From Campylobacter sp. MG1 (GTDB taxonomy: Bacteria > Campylobacterota > Campylobacteria > Campylobacterales > Campylobacteraceae), in assembly GCF_026616895.1 (NCBI RefSeq), contig NZ_JANYME010000003.1, positions 169,826 to 233,825 of the forward strand: 64,000 nt of DNA, written 5' to 3'. The notes under the pieces were generated by a model that did not search any database, was not told where the DNA came from, and saw only the letters and a program-made list of their open reading frames with translations. The translations under genes were made by a program, and so were the position numbers. Shown here piece by piece: positions 25,394-33,432 of this stretch; positions within the stretch are counted from its first letter, which is position 1, and each line of letters starts with the position of its first letter.

Positions 25394-26422
25394 TTAATAT
25401 TCTAAATCAGGTTTGATTGTTTTAGAAGTTGAAGCAGGTAAGCTAGGATATGTAATATCAGGCATTTTACCTGTTAGTGATTTTAAGAATGTAATTATTA
25501 ATTGTGATTCTTCATCATTTATTTCTATTCCTAATTGGATTTTTCCCATTAATTTAACAGCTTCATCTAATTCCCAAATAGCACCATTATGATAATAAGG
25601 TGCGGTTAATTCAATGTTTCTTAATGTAGGAGCTTTAATTAAACCATCGCTATCTCCTTTAAAATCACCTATATTTGCATATTTATATTTATTAGCTACT
25701 TCAAATGCTTGTAGTGTCCCACCAAGATTAATACCTGTATGACAAGCAGTGCAACCTTTATCTATAAATAGTTTTAATCCTTGTTTTTCTTCTTTACTTA
25801 AAGCTTTTTCATTACCATTTAAAAATTCATCAAATCTTGATGGAGTTATTAAGGTTCTTTCAAAAATACCAATACTTGTAGCAATTAAATCAAAATCAAT
25901 TTTTTTATCTCCATAAGCTTTTTTAAAATCATTAACATATTCTGGAATTGAAGTAATTTTACTCACAACTTCACTTGGTATAGCTGCCATTTCTACTGAT
26001 GATTGAATAGGCCCTTTTGCTTGGTCTTGTAAATGACCTGAACGACCATCCCAAAATTGTGAAGAATTAAATACAGAATTATAAACCGTTGGAGAGTTTA
26101 GATGATGTGGATTAGGAGACCATTTGTGTCCTGTACTTGCTGGAACCCCATCAGTTCCACCTAAACCTAAATTATGACAGGTATTACAAGATATAATTCC
26201 ACTTTTTGAAATTCTTGGGTCAAAATATAGTTTTTTACCAAGTTCAACTCTTTCTTTAGTGGTAGGATATTCTACATAATCAGGTGCATATTGTTTAATT
26301 AATTCTTCTAATTTGGCTTTATCGCTAGGTATAGCAACCAAACCTGCTTCTTTTGCTTCATCAATTAAACTAGCAGCATTTAAACCTACTAATAAACTTA
26401 AAGATAACATAATTTTTTTCAT
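25394..26422 (-). CDS. Di-haem cytochrome c peroxidase
   Basis: This periplasmic enzyme reduces hydrogen peroxide with electrons from cytochrome c. It has a signal peptide (MKKIMLSLSLLVGLNAAS) and two haem c motifs, CNTCH near residue 80 and CTACH near residue 225. Other CcpA/MauG landmarks are LYFDPRISKSGIISCNTCHN, FWDGRSGHLQDQAKGPI and APTLRNIELTAPYYHNG. At 342 residues it is normal. It faces the selenoprotein gene and lies near perR, fitting an oxidative-stress role. Confidence 0.95.
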   Translation of the reverse strand: MKKIMLSLSLLVGLNAASLIDEAKEAGLVAIPSDKAKLEELIKQYAPDYVEYPTTKERVELGKKLYFDPRISKSGIISCNTCHNLGLGGTDGVPASTGHKWSPNPHHLNSPTVYNSVFNSSQFWDGRSGHLQDQAKGPIQSSVEMAAIPSEVVSKITSIPEYVNDFKKAYGDKKIDFDLIATSIGIFERTLITPSRFDEFLNGNEKALSKEEKQGLKLFIDKGCTACHTGINLGGTLQAFEVANKYKYANIGDFKGDSDGLIKAPTLRNIELTAPYYHNGAIWELDEAVKLMGKIQLGIEINDEESQLIITFLKSLTGKMPDITYPSLPASTSKTIKPDLEY

Positions 26423-26555
26423 TACTTACTCCTTTTTATATAATTTGCAAGTAAATTATAATATTATTTAGATAATAAAAAATATTATTTATAAAATTTT
26501 TTTATTTATATTAATTTATCAAAAATAATAATATATAAAAGGATATTTATAAGAT

Positions 26556-26590
26556 AATTAACAATTTTATAAAAATACATTTTGTTAATT
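26556..26590. terminator. AT-rich hairpin downstream of the binding-protein pair
   Basis: AATTAACAA (26556–26564) pairs with TTGTTAATT (26582–26590). It lies 45 bases past the end of the second solute-binding gene. The stem is weak and A/T-rich, so its role as a terminator is tentative. Confidence 0.4.
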
Positions 26591-26634
26591 TTATAAAAAA
26601 ATATATAAAATTAATAAAAACTTAAAAATTTATA

Positions 26635-27330
26635 TTACATATTATATTTATTTAATAATTTGTTATAAATACCATTTTCTTTTAGAATTCTCAAACCTTC
26701 ATTAAATTTATCTCTTAATTTAATATTACCTTTAGCAAATGCAAAGCTAGTGCCACCTTTTTCTTGTATATCTTTAAATATTTCAATTTCTTTATAGGTA
26801 TTTAAGTATCCTCTAGCTACTAATTTATCAACTATAACAGCATCTATTTTGCCATTTACTAATGCTAGGATTAGATTTGAAATTTCAGAATTTAAAAATG
26901 GTTTTGCCGAAGGAATTTCATTAAGCATTGCAGCTTGAATTGAACCTAATTGCACTCCTACTACTAAATTATTTAAATCTTTAATATCAGTTCTTGATTT
27001 TAATCTTAAAAAACAATTTGAACCAGTGTAATAAATATCACTAAACTCAACATTTTTTGCCCTTGCAGGAGTATTGCTAAGTCCTGAAGCTATCACATCA
27101 ATTTTGCCTAATTTAACAGCACCCATTAAAGCATCAAAATCCATAGGAACAAATTCCACTTTAATATCCAACACTTTAGCTATTTCATTTACTAAATCTA
27201 TATCAAAGCCAACGATTTTTTCATCTTTTATATATCCAAACGGAGCAAAACCAGGCGACATACCAACTTTAATTAAATCTTGTGCGAAAATTTGCATTAC
27301 AAATGCTAGTAAAATAATTAATTTTTTCAT
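26635..27330 (-). CDS. Periplasmic amino-acid-type solute-binding protein 2
   Basis: This is a type II periplasmic binding protein of the polar amino-acid ABC class (SBP_bac_3). A signal peptide (MKKLIILLAFVMQIFAQ) is followed by VGMSPGFAPFGYIKDEKIVG, FDIDLVNEIAKVLDIKVEF and VPMDFDALMGAVKLGKIDVI. At 231 residues it has normal mature length. It is a clear paralogue of the gene just upstream (27340–28041), 9 bases away, with many stretches identical. No permease or ATPase gene adjoins it, so the pair probably feeds a transporter encoded elsewhere. Confidence 0.9.
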   Translation of the reverse strand: MKKLIILLAFVMQIFAQDLIKVGMSPGFAPFGYIKDEKIVGFDIDLVNEIAKVLDIKVEFVPMDFDALMGAVKLGKIDVIASGLSNTPARAKNVEFSDIYYTGSNCFLRLKSRTDIKDLNNLVVGVQLGSIQAAMLNEIPSAKPFLNSEISNLILALVNGKIDAVIVDKLVARGYLNTYKEIEIFKDIQEKGGTSFAFAKGNIKLRDKFNEGLRILKENGIYNKLLNKYNM

Positions 27331-27339
27331 AATTTTTCC

Positions 27340-28041
27340 TTACTCCATATCATATTTTTTTATTAAATTATCATAAATTCCACTATCTTTTATAATTTTA
27401 AGTGCCCTATTAAATTCATCTCTTAACTTTGTATTTCCTTTAGCAAAAGCAAAACTTAGACCATCAGTTTTTTCTTCAGTTTTCTTAAATACAACTAAAT
27501 TTTTATAATTTCTTAAATATCCTTTGGCTACAGTTTTATCTACTAAAACAGAATCAATTTTGCCACCAACTAATGCTAAGATTAAATTTGAAGTATCAGC
27601 ATTTAAAAATATTTTTACATCTTTAAATCTAGCTAATATATCAGCTTGAATTGAGCCTAATTGTGCTCCTATAGTAAGTCCATTAATTTCAATAATATCA
27701 GTTCTTGAAGATTGTTTTAAAAAATAATTACTACTTATGTAGTAAAAATCACTGAACTCAACACTTTTAGCTCTTTCTGGTGTATTTCTAAGCCCTGAAG
27801 CTATCATATCAATTTTTTTAAGTTTTAAACTACTTATTAAACCATCAAAATCCATAGGAACAAATTCCACTTTAATATCCAATATTTTAGCCATTTCATT
27901 TACTAAATCTATATCAAATCCATATGCTTTACCATCTTTCATATATCCAAATGGTGCATATGCTGGGTCAATTCCAACTTTAATCAAATCTTGTGCGAAA
28001 ATTTGCATTACAAATGCTAATAAAATAATAAATTTTTTCAT
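27340..28041 (-). CDS. Periplasmic amino-acid-type solute-binding protein 1
   Basis: Same family as its neighbour: signal peptide MKKFIILLAFVMQIFAQ, then VGIDPAYAPFGYMKDGKAYG, FDIDLVNEMAKILDIKVEF and VPMDFDGLISSLKLKKIDMI. The signal peptides and the first third are nearly identical to the downstream copy, while ligand-contact regions differ more (residues 115–150). This suggests duplication followed by change of specificity. The 233-residue product is complete. A short reading frame with a strong ribosome site lies 140 bases upstream (28181–28234) and may be a leader. Confidence 0.9.
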   Translation of the reverse strand: MKKFIILLAFVMQIFAQDLIKVGIDPAYAPFGYMKDGKAYGFDIDLVNEMAKILDIKVEFVPMDFDGLISSLKLKKIDMIASGLRNTPERAKSVEFSDFYYISSNYFLKQSSRTDIIEINGLTIGAQLGSIQADILARFKDVKIFLNADTSNLILALVGGKIDSVLVDKTVAKGYLRNYKNLVVFKKTEEKTDGLSFAFAKGNTKLRDEFNRALKIIKDSGIYDNLIKKYDME

Positions 28042-28180
28042 AATTTTTCCTTTAAAAACAATAAAACAAATTTATTTTCAAGCAAATAAAATAAAGCTAT
28101 AAAGCCTAAAATGCTAAAAATAAAAAACTAAAAAATAAACAATAATAAAAATTTGGGAAATTAAAAAATAAGAGTAAGGG

Positions 28181-28234
28181 TCAATGGGCTTTAGTTAATA
28201 ATACAAAAGAATTTAGATTGTTACAATTTAACAT
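28181..28234 (-). CDS. Possible 17-residue leader peptide
   Basis: A short frame (MLNCNNLNSFVLLTKAH) follows a strong TAAAGGAG site placed 5–6 bases before its ATG. It lies 140 bases upstream of the tandem binding-protein genes on the same strand, in a 283-base region without other genes. It contains one Cys, four Asn and four Leu codons. It could be a regulatory leader peptide controlling the operon by translation, but no clear alternative hairpins were found. The evidence is the ribosome site and position only. Confidence 0.4.
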   Translation of the reverse strand: MLNCNNLNSFVLLTKAH

Positions 28235-28277
28235 TTTATCTCCTTTAAAATTTTTTGCAAAAATATATCATAAAATA

Positions 28278-28315
28278 GCAAATAATATTAATTATTTATA
28301 AAAAATATTATTTGC
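28278..28315. terminator. Terminator after the ankyrin gene
   Basis: GCAAATAATATT and AATATTATTTGC form a perfect 12-base stem around 14 bases, just past the end of the ankyrin gene. On the minus strand a T-rich run follows. Confidence 0.6.
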
Positions 28316-28324
28316 TTTTAAATT

Positions 28325-28789
28325 TTATACTTTTTTGAAGAGTTTTAAGAGTTTTAACGTTAATTTTTTTAATATACTAGATTTTTGCGAAGCTAAATAT
28401 TCAGCAATTTCAGTTCTTCCAAACATTAAGGCAAATGTATAAGGAGTCATTCCTAAACCATTGTTTTCATCAATATTTGCTCCATTTTCTACTAGTAGTT
28501 TTACGATATTTAAATAACCTTTAAAGCAAACTCCAGCTAGTGGAGTTTGACCTTTATCATTTTTCATATCAACACTTGCACCATTGCTAATAAGCATTTG
28601 AGCGCATTCGTAAGAGCCGTTATAACAAGCCAACATTAAAAGTGTGTTTCCACGATGGTCTTTAAAATCAACATTAAATCCTGCCTTTATCATGTTAAGG
28701 AGAGTGTTGTAATCATTATTTCTTGCAAAATCCAACGCCATTTTACATAATTCATCGTATCTTGCTAATTCGGCACTACTTAATTGCAT
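28325..28789 (-). CDS. Ankyrin-repeat protein paired with catalase
   Basis: This 154-residue soluble protein has about three ankyrin repeats: DHRGNTLLMLACYNGSYECA, NDKGQTPLAGVCFKGYLNIV and NGLGMTPYTFALMFGRTEIA. It starts 2 bases from the catalase stop, so the two genes are cotranscribed. The same pair exists in C. jejuni (Cj1386 after katA), where the ankyrin protein has been linked to haem supply to catalase. The same role is likely here by synteny. The Lys-rich C-terminus (KLTLKLLKLFKKV) is less conserved. Confidence 0.9.
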   Translation of the reverse strand: MQLSSAELARYDELCKMALDFARNNDYNTLLNMIKAGFNVDFKDHRGNTLLMLACYNGSYECAQMLISNGASVDMKNDKGQTPLAGVCFKGYLNIVKLLVENGANIDENNGLGMTPYTFALMFGRTEIAEYLASQKSSILKKLTLKLLKLFKKV

Positions 28790-28790
28790 T

Positions 28791-30218
28791 TTATTTTCCT
28801 AAAGCTTTTCTTACGCCATTTGCATATTCAGGGCTAATTTTTTCAAAATGTGCTAGAGCTTTTGCAATGATTTCATCTTTTACACCATCAAAACTTGCTG
28901 CTAGATTTTTATATAGTCTTTCTTTTTCATCAGCAGGTAAGATATTAAATAGATTTCTTGGTTGTGTATAAAAATCATTATCAAGCGGAGCATATCTAGC
29001 TGCACTATTACCTATTGCCAAATCAGGCTCAAGATATTTAGCATTTTCACTTGCACCATCTAAAGTATTTGGCTCATAATAAGCACCATTAGCTAAATTA
29101 TCACCTATACCAAAATTCATAGCACCTGCAACATTATATGTGCTAACTTCATTTCTAGCTCTATTTACAGGTAATTGATGATAGTTTGCACCAATTCTGT
29201 ATCTTTGTGCGTCAGGATAGCTAAAAATTCTAGCTTGAAGCATTTTATCAGGGCTAAAGCTTATACCTGGAACAATATTACTTGGGCTAAATGCAGCTTG
29301 CTCTACTTCATTAAAGTAATTTTGTGGATTGCGATTTAATATCATTTCTCCAACTTCAATTAATGGAACAATGCTATGAGGCCATACTTTTGTTAAATCA
29401 AATGGATTAAATCCAAGTTTTTCAACTTCGTTTTCTGCAAGGATTTGAACTTTTACACTCCAAACAGGGAAATTTCCTTTTTCAATATTCTCATATAAAT
29501 CTCTTTGATGAGATTCTCTATCTTTTGCTATGATTTTTTCTGCTTCTTCATTTGTTAAGCACTTAATTCCTTGTTTGGTTTTAAAGTGAAATTTAACCCA
29601 AAATCTTTCATTTTTATCATTAATAAACGAATAAGTATGAGAACCATATCCATTCATATGACGATATGATGCAGGAATTCCTCTATCACTCATAAGAATT
29701 GTTACTTGATGTAGTGCTTCAGGAGTTAAAGTCCAAAAATCCCACGCAGCATTATTGCTTCTTAAATGAGTTCTTGGGTCTCTTTTTTGAGTATGAATAA
29801 AATCAGGGAATTTATAAGCATCTCTTAAGAAAAATGTAGGGGTATTATTACCTACTAAATCCCAAATACCTTCTTTTGTATAAAACTTAATTGCAAAACC
29901 ACGAACATCTCTTTCAGCATCAGCTGCACCTGCTTCACCTGCAACTGTTGAAAAGCGTAAGAAAAGTGGAGTAACTTCACCCTTAGCAAAAACTTTTGCT
30001 TTTGTATATTTGCTAATATCTTGTGTTATTCTTAATTCTCCATAAGCTCCACTTCCTTTTGCATGAACTGCACGCTCTGGAATTCTTTCTCTATTTTGAT
30101 GAGCAAGTTTTTCAATCAATTGATAATCTTGCATTAAAAGCGGTCCCATTGCACCTGCACTAAGTGAGTTTTGATTTGAACCTATTGGGTTACCAAAATC
30201 CGTTGTTAATTGTTTCAT
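28791..30218 (-). CDS. katA: Haem catalase (monofunctional)
   Basis: The enzyme breaks down hydrogen peroxide. The active-site His lies in [16 protein letters not shown] (about residue 53), with [12 protein letters not shown] and [15 protein letters not shown] downstream. The distal Asn is in [13 protein letters not shown], and the proximal haem-ligand Tyr is in [14 protein letters not shown] (about residue 337). At 475 residues it is a small-subunit clade catalase. It is likely controlled by PerR; a dyad covers its start region (30226–30263). Confidence 0.97.
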   Translation of the reverse strand: MKQLTTDFGNPIGSNQNSLSAGAMGPLLMQDYQLIEKLAHQNRERIPERAVHAKGSGAYGELRITQDISKYTKAKVFAKGEVTPLFLRFSTVAGEAGAADAERDVRGFAIKFYTKEGIWDLVGNNTPTFFLRDAYKFPDFIHTQKRDPRTHLRSNNAAWDFWTLTPEALHQVTILMSDRGIPASYRHMNGYGSHTYSFINDKNERFWVKFHFKTKQGIKCLTNEEAEKIIAKDRESHQRDLYENIEKGNFPVWSVKVQILAENEVEKLGFNPFDLTKVWPHSIVPLIEVGEMILNRNPQNYFNEVEQAAFSPSNIVPGISFSPDKMLQARIFSYPDAQRYRIGANYHQLPVNRARNEVSTYNVAGAMNFGIGDNLANGAYYEPNTLDGASENAKYLEPDLAIGNSAARYAPLDNDFYTQPRNLFNILPADEKERLYKNLAASFDGVKDEIIAKALAHFEKISPEYANGVRKALGK

Positions 30219-30225
30219 TATATCT

Positions 30226-30263
30226 CCTTTTAAAAATTATAATAGAATAATATTTTTAAAAGG
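30226..30263. promoter_or_regulatory. Inverted repeat upstream of katA
   Basis: CCTTTTAAAAAT (30226–30237) and ATTTTTAAAAGG (30252–30263) are exact complements around 14 A/T-rich bases. The inner arm includes the ribosome site of katA. It could be a PerR/Fur-type operator or an RNA hairpin that hides the ribosome site. Confidence 0.5.
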
Positions 30264-30307
30264 ATAATAGATAGTAAATAATAAAAATTACTATTTAAAA
30301 ATTATTT

Positions 30308-30907
30308 CTATATTTTTACTAATTCAATTCTTAAATCTTTAATTTTAAATTCTAATAATTTTAATTCATCTTCGCTCAAATGTAATGTAAAAAACACATT
30401 ATGCAAAAACTCTTTATCATAAGATATATTAAGATTATCAAGTATATAACTAAATTTATTGACCATTGCATAATCAATTTCTACTAAATAATCATCTTTT
30501 TTTATATATATAGATAAATAATTATTTTTTATAGCTTCATTTATTCCCAAATTTACACTTAAAGAATAAGCTCTAACAAGTCCACCTACTCCAAGTAAAG
30601 TTCCACCAAAATATCTAACAATATAACAAACACAATTAATAATATCAGCACCTCTTAAAACATTAAGTGCTGGTGTGCCACTACTTCCTTTAGGTTCACC
30701 ATCATCACTTTGATTTTCAACAATTTGTCCAAATTCATTCAATACCCTAGAAGCATATACAACATGAACACATTTAAAATGAATTTCTCTTAATTCCTCT
30801 TGCCTAATTCTTACATTCTGATCTATACTAAACGGTTCAAAATAAGTTAAAAATTTAGAACCTTTTATTTCGTGAATTGCTGTTACATTGTTTGTTAATA
30901 TTTTCAT
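30308..30907 (-). CDS. IMPACT/YigZ family protein
   Basis: The 199-residue protein carries the UPF0029 domain with KGSKFLTYFEP, HVVYASRVLN, the highly conserved NQSDDGEPKGSSGTPALNVL and YIVRYFGGTLLGVGGLVRAY. A C-terminal ferredoxin-like domain follows. Bacterial members are cytosolic and their role is poorly defined; relatives affect translation and stress responses. The gene stands alone with catalase downstream and a divergent TPP riboswitch upstream. Confidence 0.92.
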   Translation of the reverse strand: MKILTNNVTAIHEIKGSKFLTYFEPFSIDQNVRIRQEELREIHFKCVHVVYASRVLNEFGQIVENQSDDGEPKGSSGTPALNVLRGADIINCVCYIVRYFGGTLLGVGGLVRAYSLSVNLGINEAIKNNYLSIYIKKDDYLVEIDYAMVNKFSYILDNLNISYDKEFLHNVFFTLHLSEDELKLLEFKIKDLRIELVKI

Positions 30908-30965
30908 TTTAAACCCTTAAAATTGCTTTACATTATTCATTATATTATAAAATGATAATTAGTTT

Positions 30966-31041
30966 TTAGGGGAGCTTAATTGCTGAGAGTGGGTTTAGCC
31001 CTTACCCTTAGAACCTGATTGGATAATTCCAGCGAAGGGAA
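30966..31041 (+). promoter_or_regulatory. TPP (THI-box) riboswitch
   Basis: The conserved elements appear in order: GGGGAGC, TGCTGAGAG, ACCCTTAGAACCTGATT, GGATAATTCCAGCGAAGGGA. The final AAGGGA also serves as the ribosome site for the ATG at 31045. Ligand binding would therefore hide the ribosome site, and control is likely at translation start. No terminator hairpin lies between switch and gene. Confidence 0.97.
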
Positions 31042-31044
31042 AAA

Positions 31045-31779
31045 ATGAAAAAATATTCTAGTATAATTTTTTGGCTATGTTTTTTAATAATATGGCAAAT
31101 TACTAAAGATTTTAATATACTACCTCAGTATATAATTCCGTCACCTAAAGAAATATTCTTAGCGTTTATAAAAAACTATAGTAATTTAATTTTTCATACA
31201 AAAATTACCTTAATTGAAACATTTTTAGGATTATTTTTTGGAATAATAATCGCTTGTATTTTAGCTTTTGTAATGAATAAATTTGAATTAATTTATAAGA
31301 TAATATATCCATTTTTCATTGTCTTGCAAACAATTCCGACTATTGCTATAGCACCAATTTTAGTATTATGGCTAGGATATAATATGTTACCGAAAATAGT
31401 TTTAATAACTATAACAACAATATTTCCTATATTAATAAATGTATTAGATGGATTAAAAAATATTGATAAAGACTATATAACTTTATTAAAAACAATGAAT
31501 GCAAATGATAGGCAAATTTTATGGCATTATAAAATTCCTTGCACACTTCCTTATTTTTTTTCAGGACTTAGAGTAAGTGTTAGTTACTCTTATATTAGTG
31601 CTGTTGTTAGTGAGTGGCTTGGTGGATTTGAAGGGCTTGGAGTATATATGATTCAATCTAAAAAATTATTTATGTATGATAATATGTTTGCTATTATTGT
31701 TTTAATTTCTACACTTAGCTTAATTAGTATAAAAATCACAAAAATTATTGAAAAATTAATATGTAAATGGAGGGAGTAA
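31045..31779 (+). CDS. thiX: ABC permease for thiamine precursor (ThiX-like)
   Basis: This inner-membrane permease of the nitrate/taurine/HMP class has six or so hydrophobic segments over 244 residues. The EAA loop is visible as TLLKTMNANDRQILWHYKIP, with LPYFFSGLRVSVSYSYISAV after it. It is directly controlled by the TPP riboswitch, so its substrate is probably a pyrimidine precursor of thiamine such as N-formyl-aminopyrimidine (FAMP) or hydroxymethylpyrimidine (HMP). It is followed at once by the binding protein and ATPase. Confidence 0.92.
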   Translation: MKKYSSIIFWLCFLIIWQITKDFNILPQYIIPSPKEIFLAFIKNYSNLIFHTKITLIETFLGLFFGIIIACILAFVMNKFELIYKIIYPFFIVLQTIPTIAIAPILVLWLGYNMLPKIVLITITTIFPILINVLDGLKNIDKDYITLLKTMNANDRQILWHYKIPCTLPYFFSGLRVSVSYSYISAVVSEWLGGFEGLGVYMIQSKKLFMYDNMFAIIVLISTLSLISIKITKIIEKLICKWRE

Positions 31780-31781
31780 AT

Positions 31782-32753
31782 ATGAAAAAAATTTTATCGT
31801 TTTTGGTTTTAATATTATTTATTGCTTGTTCTAAAAATAATGAAAATAATTTAGAACAAGTAGATTTTATACTTGATTGGGTTCCTAATACTAATCATAC
31901 AGGACTTTTTGTAGCTATAGAAAAAGGTTATTTTAAAGATGAAAATATAGAACTAAACATAAAATCATCGCCTGAAGATAGCACAAGTGATTTGATTATA
32001 AATAATAAGGCTCCTTTTGGAATTTATTATCAAGACTCTATGGCTTCAAAGCTTTCAAAAGGTGCAAATATAACAGCAGTTGCAGCAATAATAGAGCATA
32101 ATACCTCAGGTTTATTATCACTAAAAGAAAATAATATTGTTTTGCCTAAAGATATGATAAACAAAAAATATGGTAGCTGGAATGACCCAGTTGAAATAGC
32201 TATGATAAAACATATTTTAAGCAAAAATAATATAAATTCAAATGATATTGTTTTTATCCCTAATGTAGATAGTAATTCAATATCAAGTCTTCAAAATAAA
32301 TTATTTGACTTTTGCTGGGTATTTTATGGTTGGGATGTTGTTTTGGCAAATATAATGGGTGTTAAAACAAATTTTTATTATATGAAAGATTTTGATGAAA
32401 AACTTGATTACTATTCGCCAATAATAATAGCTAATAATGATTATTTAAAAAATAATAAAGAACAAGCAAAAAAAGTATTAAAAGCTATAAAAAAAGGCTA
32501 TATTTATGCTATTAATAATCCTAAGGAATCTGCTGAAATTTTAATAAAATACGCACCCGAATTAAAAGCAAAAAAAGAATTTATACTATTATCTCAAAGT
32601 TATTTATCAAAACAATATGCAAGTAATCCTTTTAAATGGGGAGAATTTGATGCTAATAGATGGAATAAGTTTTACGAATGGTTAAATGAAACTAAAATAT
32701 TACAAAATACTATTCCTTTAAATTTAGGATTTAGCAATGAATATATTAAATAA
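31782..32753 (+). CDS. thiY: ThiY-like substrate-binding lipoprotein
   Basis: This is a THI5/NMT1-type binding protein for thiamine pyrimidine precursors. The real start is most likely ATG 31782, preceded by GGAGGGAG. The upstream in-frame ATG at 31767 has no such site and would break the signal. The signal MKKILSFLVLILFIAC ends in a lipobox Cys. The mature part has FILDWVPNTNHTGLFVAIEK, GYFKDENIELNIK, SSPEDSTSDLI and WVFYGWDVV, typical of this family. At 323 residues it is normal. Two bases separate it from thiX. Confidence 0.93.
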   Translation: MKKILSFLVLILFIACSKNNENNLEQVDFILDWVPNTNHTGLFVAIEKGYFKDENIELNIKSSPEDSTSDLIINNKAPFGIYYQDSMASKLSKGANITAVAAIIEHNTSGLLSLKENNIVLPKDMINKKYGSWNDPVEIAMIKHILSKNNINSNDIVFIPNVDSNSISSLQNKLFDFCWVFYGWDVVLANIMGVKTNFYYMKDFDEKLDYYSPIIIANNDYLKNNKEQAKKVLKAIKKGYIYAINNPKESAEILIKYAPELKAKKEFILLSQSYLSKQYASNPFKWGEFDANRWNKFYEWLNETKILQNTIPLNLGFSNEYIK

Positions 32754-33414
32754 ATTAATTATTCAAAATCTTAATTTTTCATATAAAGATAAAGAAATTT
32801 TAAAAAATATAAATTTAGAATTAAAAAAAGGCGAAATAGTAAGTATTTTAGGAGAAAGTGGATGTGGCAAAACAACTATGTTTAACCTAATAGCTGGAAT
32901 TTTACCTAACAATAATGCAATAATAATCAACCAAGAAAATGATGAGCTTATAAAAATAGGATATATGCAACAAAAAGACTTATTATTAGAACATAAAAAT
33001 ATAGAAGAAAATATAATGTTGCCTATGATAATTAACAATTTTAACAAACAAGAAGCACTAAAAAGGGCTAATGAAATTTTAGCCGAATTTAATATGCTAG
33101 ATTGTAAAAACAAATACCCTAAAGAGCTAAGCGGTGGGATGAAACAAAGAATAGCTTTTATTAGAACAATGGTAATTAAGGCAAGTATTTATCTACTAGA
33201 TGAACCGTTTAATGCACTTGATACAATTACAAAAATTCAAATACATAAGTGGTTTAAAACTATACAAAAAAAATATAAACTAAGCACTCTAATAATCACA
33301 CATGATATTGATGAAGCCTTAAATTTAAGCGATAAAATATACTTATTAAAAGATAAAAAATTAATACAAAATATAAAAACAAAGGATGAAATTTTAAATT
33401 ATCTTAATGGCTAG
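32737..33414 (+). CDS. thiZ: ABC transporter ATPase (ThiZ-like)
   Basis: This ATPase drives the thiXYZ uptake system. Walker A is GESGCGKTT (near residue 38), the Q-loop is YMQQKDLLL, the signature is ELSGGMKQR and Walker B is IYLLDEPFNALD, with the H-loop at LIITHDIDEAL. At 225 residues it is short but complete. It overlaps thiY by 17 bases, so all three are cotranscribed under the TPP riboswitch. Confidence 0.94.
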   Translation: MNILNKLIIQNLNFSYKDKEILKNINLELKKGEIVSILGESGCGKTTMFNLIAGILPNNNAIIINQENDELIKIGYMQQKDLLLEHKNIEENIMLPMIINNFNKQEALKRANEILAEFNMLDCKNKYPKELSGGMKQRIAFIRTMVIKASIYLLDEPFNALDTITKIQIHKWFKTIQKKYKLSTLIITHDIDEALNLSDKIYLLKDKKLIQNIKTKDEILNYLNG

Positions 33415-33432
33415 TTAAACTAGCCATTTTTT
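33407..33432 (+). terminator. Rho-independent terminator of thiXYZ
   Basis: ATGGCTAGTT and AACTAGCCAT form a near-perfect hairpin that includes the thiZ stop codon and is followed by six T. It reaches the 3' end of the converging autotransporter gene. Confidence 0.88.
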
